A stretch of DNA of 34,432 nucleotides. Origin: Mesorhizobium intechi. Its GTDB lineage: Bacteria; Pseudomonadota; Alphaproteobacteria; Rhizobiales; Rhizobiaceae. Every line of letters starts with the position of its first letter. Within the stretch, counting starts at the first letter, position 1. Under the pieces are notes generated by a model. That model was not told the origin of the DNA. It saw only the letters and a program-made list of their open reading frames with translations, and ran no database searches. Positions 16,176-24,315 of this stretch are shown piece after piece. The position numbers and the translations under genes were made by a program. Where the stretch lies: positions 1-34,432 of the forward strand of contig NZ_PNOT02000370.1 of assembly GCF_002879535.1 (NCBI RefSeq). The letters run 5' to 3'.

Positions 16176-17027
16176 CTACTTCGCCGCGCAGAGCTTGTCG
16201 CGCGTCGTCGACATGGCGGCGGCGGCCGAGAAACCATAGGGCTCGATGATCTTGGCGAACTCGCCCGACTTCTTCATCTTGACGAGTTCAACGTCGAACG
16301 CATCGCGCAGCGCCTCGTCGCCCTTCTTGAAGGCGGCGCCGTCGCAATAGACCGGGGCGCCCTGCACCGGGGCGATGACTTCGAGGTTCGGGTCGTTGGC
16401 CTTCTTCATCAGATCGTTGATCGACAGGACCGGCAGCGAATAGGCGTCGATGCGGCCGTCCTGCACCATCTTCAGCCCGCTCTGGCCGTCCGGGACGACG
16501 ATGACGCGTTCGCGCGGCACGCCGGCGTTGAGCGCCAGCTTCTCCTCGGTGCCGCCACCGGGCGCGCCGATCGTGGCCGATGTGTCCTTGGCGACGTCCT
16601 CGTAGCTCTTGAAGCCTTTCGGATTGCCCTTCTTCACCAGCATCGCCTCGGCGTCGCACAGCACCGGCTCGGAATAGGCAACCGCCGCACAGCGTTCAGG
16701 CTTCATGAACAGGCCGGCGGTGACGACGTCGAAGCGGCCGGCCTGCAGGCCGGGGATCATGGCGCCATATTCAGAGATCGAGGCGACGATGTCGGCAACG
16801 CCAAGCCGCTTGAAGATCTCGCGCGCCACGTCCGGCGCCGCGCCCGAGACCTTGCCGTCCGCGGCGACCGCCGTATAGGGCGGCTCGTTGGCGATGGCGA
16901 CACGGGCGAAGCCCTGTCCCTTCAACTGTTCGAGCTTGCTGTCGTCGGCCGAGCCCGGGATCGAGGCGGCCAGCACCGTCGTCAGCGCAAGGCCGGCGAC
17001 GCCGGCCAGAATACCAAGTTTCTTCAT
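16176..17027 (-). CDS. ehuB: Ectoine/hydroxyectoine-binding protein EhuB
   Basis: A 283-residue periplasmic solute-binding protein (family 3). It has a Sec signal peptide of about 27 residues (MKKLGILAGVAGLALTTVLA core). The Sinorhizobium EhuB ligand cage, as I remember it, uses Glu-21, Phe-24, Tyr-60, Phe-80 and Arg-85. Counting this protein from Glu of ANEPPY as 21 places Tyr at 24, Tyr at 60 (SEYGAM), Phe at 80 (AGLFM) and Arg at 85 (KPER), so the register fits exactly with one Phe-to-Tyr change. The ATG at 17027 has ggag upstream. The 81-base gap to ehuA holds no other gene. Confidence 0.94.
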   Translation of the reverse strand: MKKLGILAGVAGLALTTVLAASIPGSADDSKLEQLKGQGFARVAIANEPPYTAVAADGKVSGAAPDVAREIFKRLGVADIVASISEYGAMIPGLQAGRFDVVTAGLFMKPERCAAVAYSEPVLCDAEAMLVKKGNPKGFKSYEDVAKDTSATIGAPGGGTEEKLALNAGVPRERVIVVPDGQSGLKMVQDGRIDAYSLPVLSINDLMKKANDPNLEVIAPVQGAPVYCDGAAFKKGDEALRDAFDVELVKMKKSGEFAKIIEPYGFSAAAAMSTTRDKLCAAK

Positions 17028-17108
17028 TGTTCCCAACTCCTTGTTTCTTGTCCTGGTTTGACTTCCGGTCTTGGTTTGTCCGGGGCGATCCTCCACCCCG
17101 CAAAGCGG

Positions 17109-17894
17109 TCAGACGCGATGTCCGGCCGCGATGATCTTCTTCAGGAAGCCTTGCGTGCGCTCCTGCTTGGGATGGCGGAAAATCTCGTCGGGCTTGCCCT
17201 CCTCGACGATCTTGCCGCGATCGAAGAACAGCACCCGGTCGGCAAAATCGTGGGCAAAACCCATCTCGTGGGTGACCAGCAGCATGGTCATGTCGGTCTC
17301 GGCGCAAAGCCGCCACAGAACGTTGAGCACCTCTTCGACCAGTTCCGGATCGAGCGCCGACGTCACCTCGTCAAACAGCATGATCTTCGGCTGCAAAGCT
17401 AGCGCCCTGGCGATCGCCACGCGCTGCTTCTGGCCGCCCGACAGTTGCGCCGGCATGGCCTTTGCCTTGTCGGCCATGCCGACCATGTCGAGCAGTTCCA
17501 TCGCCCGCTTCTCGGCGGCGGGGCGCGGCATGCCCTTGGTCAGCATCGGCGCCAGCGTCACATTGTCGATGACGCTCTTGTGCGGAAACAGGTTGAAGAG
17601 CTGGAAAACCATGCCGATCTTCTGGCGCATCCGCGCCAGATGCCGCTCGTCCGCCGGCACCAGCTGGCCGTTGCGTTCCATGTGGTAAAGTTGCTCGCCG
17701 TCGATCTGGATGTAGCCGCCATCGATGCGCTCCAGCGTCATCAGGATGCGCAGGATCGTGGTCTTGCCCGATCCGGAGGGGCCGATGAGCGCCAGCTTCT
17801 CGCGCGGCATGACCTGCATCGACAGGCCGTCCAGCACCTTGAAGGCGCCGAAGCTCTTCGAAATGGCATCGACCTTGATGATGGGTGCGGACAA
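17109..17894 (-). CDS. ehuA: Ectoine/hydroxyectoine ABC transporter ATP-binding protein EhuA
   Basis: A 261-residue ATPase of the polar amino-acid importer type. Walker A is GPSGSGKTT (38-46), the signature LSGGQ (151-155) and Walker B IMLFDEVTSALD (171-182). It drives uptake through EhuC/EhuD. The likely start is a TTG at 17894, because no ATG or GTG occurs in frame upstream near it and a ggggaa ribosome site lies six bases before. The rare start may lower its translation. It is the first importer gene after enuR, and the 181-base gap upstream holds the likely operon promoter. Confidence 0.92.
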   Translation of the reverse strand: MSAPIIKVDAISKSFGAFKVLDGLSMQVMPREKLALIGPSGSGKTTILRILMTLERIDGGYIQIDGEQLYHMERNGQLVPADERHLARMRQKIGMVFQLFNLFPHKSVIDNVTLAPMLTKGMPRPAAEKRAMELLDMVGMADKAKAMPAQLSGGQKQRVAIARALALQPKIMLFDEVTSALDPELVEEVLNVLWRLCAETDMTMLLVTHEMGFAHDFADRVLFFDRGKIVEEGKPDEIFRHPKQERTQGFLKKIIAAGHRV

Positions 17895-17948
17895 ATGAAT
17901 TTCCCCGTGTTGGAGAAGCCTGTGCCCTTAACGATGCGGAACGTGCCA

Positions 17949-17987
17949 AATCATGTCAATCGGGAAAATAATATCATGACAATTATT
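17949..17987. promoter_or_regulatory. Upstream region of ehuA with repeated tgWcaat motif (candidate EnuR operator)
   Basis: Two direct copies of tcatgWcaat lie at 17951-17960 and 17974-17983, 23 bases apart. The second is inside an inverted repeat ataat...attat (17968-17972 with 17982-17986). On the minus strand ttgaca at 17959-17954 resembles a -35 box for the ehu operon, with no good -10 visible. The motif tgWcaat recurs between enuR and doeX, which supports a shared regulator. This is an inference. Confidence 0.45.
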
Positions 17988-18075
17988 CTGATTGCGCACA
18001 TTTTCCGGTCAATCGCGGCCGGGTTTTTGGGCATGCCGTCGTCCCGAAACCGCTTCGCACATTCGGGCGACATGC

Positions 18076-19461
18076 TCAGATAGCGAGCAGCAGATGCTCC
18101 GGATCGCCAAGCAGCAGCTTGGTGACAACGCCGAGACCGGCGCGCAGTTCCCCTTCGGTGGTCGAGCCCAGCGAGATGCGCACCGCCGGACGCCAGGGAG
18201 CGTCGGAAATGCGAAAGGACCCGCCCGGCGCGATCGCCACGCCCTGCAGCCGGGCCTGGGCGACAAAGCCCTCCTCGGCACGGTCGTCGGGCAGTTGCAG
18301 CCAGATATGCAGCCCGTCGCGCCGGGCGCGATAGTCGATTCCGGCAAGCACCTCGGCGGCGATGTCCTGCCGCCGCCGCAACGCGGCGCGCTGCCAGCGG
18401 ACGAGCTCCATCGCCGTGCCGTCGGTCACCCATTTGGTGGCGATCTCGGCCACCAGCGGCGTTGCCATCCAGTTCGACACCAGGTGGCGGTTGGCGACGG
18501 CGGCGACATAGCGGTCCGGTGCGGCGAGGTAGCCGATGCGCAGACCGGGCACGGTGATCTTGGTGAAGGAGGTGACGTAAAGCGTGCGCTCCGGGGCAAA
18601 GGCGGCAACCGGCGGCGGCCGATCCTCGACCAGCGGGCCCAGCACATCGTTCTCGATGATGGCGATGTCGTGCTTGCGCGCTACCGCCGCGATTTCCTCG
18701 CGCCGCCGCTCGTCCATAAGGGTAGCCGTGGGGTTGATCACCGAGGGCTGCACGAACACCGCGCGGATGTCGGAAAGACGGCAGGCCTCATCCAGCGCCT
18801 CCGGGATCAGGCCGTTACCATCGATCGGCAGGCCTTGGAGGTTGAAACCGAGGTAGCGCGCCAGTGGCACCAGCGTGTGGTGGCCGATCGCCTCGGTGGC
18901 AACGGTCGAGCCAGGCGGCGCCACGCTCATCAGCGCCACCGTCATGCCGGCGGTGGCGCCATTGGTCAGGCTGATGTTCTGGGCGGAAATGTCGAGTCCG
19001 CACAATTTCAACCATTCGACCGCCAGAGCACGATGGCGCGGAAACACCATGTTGGGCCGGAAGGACAGCGCCGAACTCGACGGCAGGTTTTCGGCGAGCC
19101 AGCCCAGCGCCTGCCTCAACCGCTCCAGATGCATGGGCTCGCAGACCGGTTTCAGGATGGAGAGATCGATGACCTCGCCGAGACGCTCGGGCAGATAGGG
19201 CGGCTCCGGCTCGCGGCGTTGCGTCTGGACGAAGCTGCCGCGGCCGATCTCGCCCGAGATCAGGCCGCGCCGGATCAACTCCTCATAGGCGCGGCTGACG
19301 GTCTGCACCGACAGCTTGAGATCGTCGGCCAGCCGTCGATGTGTCGGCAGCCGCGCGCCATTGGCAAGACGCCCGTCATGGATGGCGCGCGCGAACTGGT
19401 CGGCAAGCGATTGATAGGCTGGCCGCCTTATGAGCGCGGGATCGGGTCGCCACAATGTCAT
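18076..19461 (-). CDS. enuR: MocR/GabR-type ectoine regulator EnuR
   Basis: A 461-residue regulator with an N-terminal GntR-type winged helix (about 15-80, LADDLKLSVQTVSRAYEEL) joined to an aminotransferase-like domain. The PLP lysine is Lys-301 in VTSFTKITVPGLRIGY, very close to the position reported for EnuR. The Asn/Asp positions of fold-type I enzymes are seen in QPSVINPTATL and IIENDVLGP. EnuR is known as a repressor of ectoine catabolic genes that is released when pathway intermediates react with its PLP. It lies upstream of and in line with ehuA, and diverges from doeX, so the short region 19462-19544 can serve both. Confidence 0.92.
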   Translation of the reverse strand: MTLWRPDPALIRRPAYQSLADQFARAIHDGRLANGARLPTHRRLADDLKLSVQTVSRAYEELIRRGLISGEIGRGSFVQTQRREPEPPYLPERLGEVIDLSILKPVCEPMHLERLRQALGWLAENLPSSSALSFRPNMVFPRHRALAVEWLKLCGLDISAQNISLTNGATAGMTVALMSVAPPGSTVATEAIGHHTLVPLARYLGFNLQGLPIDGNGLIPEALDEACRLSDIRAVFVQPSVINPTATLMDERRREEIAAVARKHDIAIIENDVLGPLVEDRPPPVAAFAPERTLYVTSFTKITVPGLRIGYLAAPDRYVAAVANRHLVSNWMATPLVAEIATKWVTDGTAMELVRWQRAALRRRQDIAAEVLAGIDYRARRDGLHIWLQLPDDRAEEGFVAQARLQGVAIAPGGSFRISDAPWRPAVRISLGSTTEGELRAGLGVVTKLLLGDPEHLLLAI

Positions 19462-19473
19462 GACTTATTAGAG

Positions 19474-19503
19474 ATCGAAATCAGTGCAATTGACAATCGA
19501 AAT
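19474..19503. promoter_or_regulatory. enuR-doeX divergent control region
   Basis: Between the two divergent regulator genes, atcgaaat occurs twice (19474-19481 and 19496-19503), 22 bases apart, in the same direction. The motif tgacaat at 19491-19497 matches the copies upstream of ehuA. Direct repeats about two helical turns apart suit a dimeric MocR-type regulator. Assignment to EnuR is inferred from position and shared motif. Confidence 0.45.
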
Positions 19504-19544
19504 AATGCGCCATCATGGTACTGTGGACGAAAAAGTGGGCGCTG

Positions 19545-20036
19545 ATGACTGCTGCGAAACTCGACGCGATCGACCTCAAAATCCTCGACGCCATCCAGCG
19601 CGACGGGCGCATCACCAAGCTGGCGCTGGCCGAGCAGGTGGGCCTGTCGCCCACCCCATGCTGGATGCGGCTGCGCAAGCTGGAGAAGGTCGGCATCGTC
19701 TCGGGCTATCACGCAAGGATCGCCATGCGCGTCGTGGCGCCGGTGGCAACCGTGCTGATGGAGGTGACGTTAGCCAGCCACCGCCAGGCCGATTTCGACC
19801 GCTTCGAGCGTGTCATCCGCGATATCCCCGAGATCGTCGCCTGCTGGTCGGTGGGCGGCGGTGTCGACTATGTGCTGAAGGTAATGGCTCGCGACATCGA
19901 CGCATACCAGCGGCTGGTCGACGGCTTGCTTGCCCGCGAGATCGGCATCGACCGCTACTTCACCTACATCGTCACCAAATCGGTGAAGGAAGAGATCGCA
20001 CTTCCCATCGCCGCGTTGCTGCCGGTGTCGCCGTAG
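19545..20036 (+). CDS. doeX: Lrp/AsnC family regulator DoeX
   Basis: A 163-residue Lrp/AsnC protein. An N-terminal helix-turn-helix (about 5-55, ITKLALAEQVGLSPTPCWMRL) precedes a RAM ligand-binding domain with the alternating pattern ending GIDRYFTYIVTKSVKEE. AsnC-type regulators called DoeX or AsnC accompany ectoine degradation genes and activate or tune them. The ATG at 19545 was preferred because the protein then begins like other family members. An in-frame ATG at 19515 would add ten residues and overlap the control region. The gene diverges from enuR and heads the doeC-doeD group. Confidence 0.88.
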   Translation: MTAAKLDAIDLKILDAIQRDGRITKLALAEQVGLSPTPCWMRLRKLEKVGIVSGYHARIAMRVVAPVATVLMEVTLASHRQADFDRFERVIRDIPEIVACWSVGGGVDYVLKVMARDIDAYQRLVDGLLAREIGIDRYFTYIVTKSVKEEIALPIAALLPVSP

Positions 20037-20069
20037 TGCGGGAGAGATCGTCTGCGGAGGCGGCACGAC

Positions 20070-20084
20070 AGAGAGAATCTCTCT
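20070..20084. promoter_or_regulatory. Perfect palindrome upstream of doeC
   Basis: The 15-base sequence agagaga-a-tctctct is a perfect inverted repeat about 84 bases before the doeC start, in the 131-base gap after doeX. Lrp/AsnC sites are typically ~15-base imperfect palindromes, so this is a candidate DoeX site. The rest of the gap shows no other structure I can support. Confidence 0.35.
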
Positions 20085-20167
20085 ACTTCAGGACACCCAA
20101 ACAGCCACACCTGTCTGCCCACAACGGGTAGTCTCCCAGGGTCAGACCGAACCGGGAGGCTTCGACC

Positions 20168-21661
20168 ATGTCCGCGCATTTCGCCCGCTCGCATCGCCAT
20201 GAGGCGCTCGACCGCCTCGCCGACCGCCGCCTGCTGCGCGAACTCGCCTATGTCGACGGCCACTGGACGGCCAGCGAGGCCGCCGAAAGCTTTGAGGTCA
20301 CCGATCCGGCGACAGGAAGCACGCTCGCCTTCGTCACGGCGCTGGATGCACGGCAAACGACAAAAGCAATCGATGCCGCCGCGCGCGCTTTTCCGGCCTG
20401 GCGGTCGCTGCTGCCGCAGGAGCGGTCAAGAATCCTGCGAACATGGTTCGAGCTGATCATCGCCGCGAAAGACGACCTCGCGCTGCTGATGACCCTGGAA
20501 CAGGGCAAGCCCTTGCAGGAATCGCGCGGCGAGATCGACTATGCCGCCTCTTTCGTCGAGTGGTATGGGGAGGAAGCAAGACGCCTCAACGCGGAGAGCG
20601 TCACCAGCCATCTGGCGAATGCGGAAATGATGGTGCGGCGCGAGCCGCTCGGTGTCGTCGGCATCGTCACGCCGTGGAACTTCCCCTCGGCCATGCTGAC
20701 CCGCAAGGCGGCCGCAGCCCTGGCCGCCGGCTGCACCATTGTCGCGCATCCGTCCTCGGAAACGCCGCTGTCGGCGCTGGCACTGGCCGAGCTTGGCGAG
20801 CGCGCCGGACTGCCGGCCGGCGTCTTCAACATCGTCACCGGCAAGGCCGCGACGATCGTCGGGCGCATGTGCCAGGACCCACGCGTCCGCGCCATAAGTT
20901 TTACAGGCTCGACCGAGATCGGCAGGCTGATCGCCGCGCAGAGTGCGCCAACGATGAAGCGGCTGGTGATGGAGCTTGGCGGCCACGCTCCGCTGATCGT
21001 GTTTGCCGATGCGGATCTCGACAAAGCGGTACGCATCGCCATCGACGCCAAATTCGCCACATCTGGCCAGGATTGCCTCGCCGCAAACCGCATCTACGTC
21101 CAGCGGCCGATCTACGACAGCTTCTGCGCCGCCTTCGCCAAGCGCATCGAGGCGCTGCGGACCGGCAACGGCCTTGACGACACGACTGACATCGGGCCGC
21201 TGATGCATGAGCGCGCCGTCCAGAAAGTCGAGGAGCAGGTCGCCGACGCCATCGCCCATGGTGCACGTTGCCTTGCCGGCGGCAAGCGACATCAGGCCGG
21301 GCCGCTGTTCTACCAGCCGACGCTGCTGGCCGACATTTCCGACGCGGCGCTGATCATGCGCGAGGAGACCTTTGGACCGGTCGCCGCGGTGACGCCGTTC
21401 GACGACGAGGGCGAGGTGATCGAGCGCGCCAATGCCACCGAATACGGCCTGGTGGCCTATGTCGTAACCGAGAACGGCGCGCGCCAGCAACGCATGGGCC
21501 GCGCGCTCGACTACGGCATGGTCGCCATCAACCGGGTGAAGATCACCGGCGCGCCAATCCCGTTCGGCGGCGTCAAGCAATCCGGCATCGGTCGTGAAGG
21601 CTCGCGCCACGGGCTCGAAGCATTCACCGATCTCAAGTATCTCTGCCTGGACGTCGCCTAG
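20168..21661 (+). CDS. doeC: DoeC aspartate-semialdehyde dehydrogenase (succinate-semialdehyde dehydrogenase-like)
   Basis: A 497-residue aldehyde dehydrogenase. The catalytic residues are present: Asn-171 (TPWNFP), Glu-269 (MELGGHAP) and Cys-303 (SGQDCLAANR). In ectoine breakdown it oxidises aspartate semialdehyde, made by DoeD, to aspartate. By sequence alone it is a general SSADH-like enzyme, and the specific role comes from its place before doeD. One oddity is that the cofactor-binding lysine of the usual KP(A/S) motif is His-194 (IVAHPSSETP). A gggagg ribosome site precedes the ATG at 20168. Confidence 0.88.
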   Translation: MSAHFARSHRHEALDRLADRRLLRELAYVDGHWTASEAAESFEVTDPATGSTLAFVTALDARQTTKAIDAAARAFPAWRSLLPQERSRILRTWFELIIAAKDDLALLMTLEQGKPLQESRGEIDYAASFVEWYGEEARRLNAESVTSHLANAEMMVRREPLGVVGIVTPWNFPSAMLTRKAAAALAAGCTIVAHPSSETPLSALALAELGERAGLPAGVFNIVTGKAATIVGRMCQDPRVRAISFTGSTEIGRLIAAQSAPTMKRLVMELGGHAPLIVFADADLDKAVRIAIDAKFATSGQDCLAANRIYVQRPIYDSFCAAFAKRIEALRTGNGLDDTTDIGPLMHERAVQKVEEQVADAIAHGARCLAGGKRHQAGPLFYQPTLLADISDAALIMREETFGPVAAVTPFDDEGEVIERANATEYGLVAYVVTENGARQQRMGRALDYGMVAINRVKITGAPIPFGGVKQSGIGREGSRHGLEAFTDLKYLCLDVA

Positions 21662-21691
21662 TCCGTCCGGCCATATCTCAAGGAGTAAAAA

Positions 21692-23071
21692 ATGCTCGAC
21701 CAGTCAAACGAACTCGCCGCGTGGGATCGCGACCACTTCTTCCATCCCTCGACGCATATGGGCACCCACGCGCGAGGTGAAACGCCGACCCGCATCATGG
21801 CCGGCGGTGAAGGCGTCACCGTCTGGGACAACAATGGCAGGAAGAGCATCGATGCCTTTGCCGGCCTCTATTGCGTCAATGTCGGCTATGGCCGCCAGAA
21901 GATCGCTGATGCCATAGCCACCCAGGCCAAGAACCTCGCCTACTATCATGCCTATGTCGGCCATGGCACCGAGGCCTCGATCACGTTGGCAAAGATGATC
22001 ATCGACCGCGCACCGAAGGGCATGTCGAGGGTTTATTTCGGCCTCTCCGGCTCGGACGCCAACGAAACCAACATCAAGCTCATCTGGTACTACAACAATG
22101 TGCTCGGGCGACCCGAGAAGAAGAAGATCATCTCGCGCTGGCGCGGCTATCACGGCTCGGGCGTGATGACCGGATCGCTGACCGGGCTCGATCTGTTCCA
22201 CAACGCCTTCGACCTTCCGCGCGCGCCGGTGTTGCACACCGAAGCGCCCTATTATTTCCGCCGCGCTGACCGCTCGATGAGCGAAGAGCAGTTCTCGCAG
22301 CACTGCGCCGACAAGCTCGAGGAGATGATCCTGGCGGAAGGTCCCGAAACCGTCGCCGCCTTTATCGGCGAGCCGATCCTCGGCACCGGCGGCATCGTGC
22401 CACCGCCCGCCGGCTATTGGGAGAAGATCCAGGCGGTGCTGAACAAGTACGATGTGCTGCTGGTCGCCGACGAAGTGGTTACCGGCTTTGGCCGGCTGGG
22501 CACCATGTTCGGCTCCGACCATTACGGCATCAAGCCGGATCTGATCACCATCGCCAAGGGTCTGACCTCGGCCTACGCGCCGCTGTCGGGCGTCATTGTC
22601 GCCGACAGAGTGTGGAAGGTTCTGGTCGACGGATCCGACAAGCTCGGCTCGCTCGGCCATGGCTGGACCTATTCGGCGCATCCGATCTGCGTTGCCGCCG
22701 GTGTCGCCAATCTCGAACTGATCGACGAGATGGATCTGGTGACGAATGCCGGCGAGACCGGCGCCTATTTGCGAGCCGAGCTCGCCAAGGCCGTCGGCGG
22801 CCACAGACACGTCGGCGACGTGCGGGGCGACGGCATGCTGGCGGCGGTCGAGTTCGTCGCCGACAAGGACGACCGGGTGTTCTTCGACGCATCGCAGAAG
22901 ATCGGGCCGCAAGTGGCGGCGGCGCTGGCCGCCAGCGGCGTTATCGGCCGCGCCATGCCGCAGGGCGACATTCTGGGCTTCGCGCCGCCGCTCTGCCTGA
23001 CACGCGAGGAGGCCGACATCGTCGTCTCGAAGACGGCGGATGCGGTGAAAAGCGTGTTCGCCAATCTCTGA
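21692..23071 (+). CDS. doeD: DoeD L-2,4-diaminobutyrate transaminase (class III)
   Basis: A 459-residue class III (omega) aminotransferase. The PLP lysine is Lys-289 in ITIAKGLTSAYAPLSG, and Asp-260 (LLVADEVVTGFGR) binds the pyridine nitrogen. The phosphate-binding Ser/Gly pattern is GLSGSDANET. DoeD converts L-2,4-diaminobutyrate to aspartate semialdehyde, which DoeC then oxidises. A very good ribosome site (aaggagtaaaaa) precedes the ATG, 30 bases after doeC. The close spacing to the following dehydrogenase gene suggests one operon. Confidence 0.92.
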   Translation: MLDQSNELAAWDRDHFFHPSTHMGTHARGETPTRIMAGGEGVTVWDNNGRKSIDAFAGLYCVNVGYGRQKIADAIATQAKNLAYYHAYVGHGTEASITLAKMIIDRAPKGMSRVYFGLSGSDANETNIKLIWYYNNVLGRPEKKKIISRWRGYHGSGVMTGSLTGLDLFHNAFDLPRAPVLHTEAPYYFRRADRSMSEEQFSQHCADKLEEMILAEGPETVAAFIGEPILGTGGIVPPPAGYWEKIQAVLNKYDVLLVADEVVTGFGRLGTMFGSDHYGIKPDLITIAKGLTSAYAPLSGVIVADRVWKVLVDGSDKLGSLGHGWTYSAHPICVAAGVANLELIDEMDLVTNAGETGAYLRAELAKAVGGHRHVGDVRGDGMLAAVEFVADKDDRVFFDASQKIGPQVAAALAASGVIGRAMPQGDILGFAPPLCLTREEADIVVSKTADAVKSVFANL

Positions 23072-23076
23072 GATCG

Positions 23077-24183
23077 ATGATGAATGCCATGACCAGAACC
23101 GTTCCCGCCACCATGGCCGCCGTGCTGCTCACCGGGCACGGCGGACCGGAAAAGCTCGTCTACCGCACCAATGTGAAAGTGCCCTCGCCCGCACCGGGTG
23201 AAGTGTTGGTCAAGGTCAGCGCTTGCGGCATGAACAACACCGACGTCTGGGTGCGCCAGGGTGCCTATGGCACTGAAGAAGATGCCGCCGCCGTGTCGAC
23301 TTGGCGGCGCCAGGGCAACACGCTTGTTTTCCCGCGCATCCAGGGCACCGACACGGTTGGCACCATCATTGCCGTCGGCGAAGGCGTTCCGCCGGACCGT
23401 ATCGGTGAGCGGGTGATGGTCGATTTCTCCATCTACAACCGCGACGACGATTCACTGGCCGACATCGACTATATGGGCCATGGCCGCGACGGCGGTTACG
23501 CCGAGTACCAGACCGTGCCGGCGCAGAACGCGCATGTCGTCGATACGGATATGAGCGACGTCGAACTCGCCACCTTCTGCTGCGCCTACCTGACCGGCGA
23601 ACAGATGCTGGAACGCGCTAGCCTGAAGGCCGGCGAACGCGTGCTGGTCACCGGTGCCTCGGGCGGCGTCGGCTCCGGCATCGTGCAATTGGCGCGGGCG
23701 CGCGGCGCCATTCCCTACGCCGTCGTCGGCAAGGGCAAGGAACAGGCGGTGCTCGACATCGGCGCCGAAGCGGTGATCACCCGTGGCGTCGCCGATCTGC
23801 CGCGAGCCGTGGCTGAAGTGACGGGCGGCCAGCCGATCGATGTGGTGGCCGATCTTGTCGGCGGCGCTATCTTCAACGACCTGCTGCGTGTTCTGCGGCC
23901 CGAAGGCCGCTACACCACGGCCGGCGCGATCGCCGGGCCGGTCGTGCAGCTCGATCTCAGGACCATGTATCTCAAGCAATTGCAGCTGCATGGCTCGAGC
24001 CAGGGCACGCGAGCGGATTTCCGCCGGATCGTCGGCTACATCGAGGCGAAAAAGATCCGGCCAGTGGTCGGCGGCGTCTATCGGCTCTCCGATTTTCACC
24101 GCGCACAGGCCGACTTCGTCGCCAAGGATTTCGTCGGCAAGCTGGTGGTGGTACCTGATGCCGTCGCGGAGCGGCCAGCGTAG
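23077..24183 (+). CDS. MDR-type alcohol dehydrogenase/quinone oxidoreductase-like protein
   Basis: A 368-residue medium-chain dehydrogenase/reductase. The GroES-like domain has SACGMNNTDVW (Cys-50 and Asp-56). The Rossmann motif is GASGGVGSG (193-201). The zinc-ligand GHE motif is replaced by QGTDTVG, and no four-cysteine structural zinc cluster is present, so it is probably the zinc-free quinone-oxidoreductase type. The ATG at 23077 lies five bases after the doeD stop, with further in-frame ATGs at 23080 and 23089. Coupling to doeD implies a role with ectoines or their aldehyde intermediates, yet no such step is part of the core pathway I know. Confidence 0.82.
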   Translation: MMNAMTRTVPATMAAVLLTGHGGPEKLVYRTNVKVPSPAPGEVLVKVSACGMNNTDVWVRQGAYGTEEDAAAVSTWRRQGNTLVFPRIQGTDTVGTIIAVGEGVPPDRIGERVMVDFSIYNRDDDSLADIDYMGHGRDGGYAEYQTVPAQNAHVVDTDMSDVELATFCCAYLTGEQMLERASLKAGERVLVTGASGGVGSGIVQLARARGAIPYAVVGKGKEQAVLDIGAEAVITRGVADLPRAVAEVTGGQPIDVVADLVGGAIFNDLLRVLRPEGRYTTAGAIAGPVVQLDLRTMYLKQLQLHGSSQGTRADFRRIVGYIEAKKIRPVVGGVYRLSDFHRAQADFVAKDFVGKLVVVPDAVAERPA

Positions 24184-24315
24184 TTCCTGGCCCCCTCGCT
24201 CTAGCTGCCGCTGTCCCAACGGGAATGGCTTGCAGTCGTGTCTGCGAGCCGTCACAAATGGCGACGCCCCTAGTCATACTGGTCCGGGCATCTGGTAGCG
24301 GGATACAGGCGAGGC

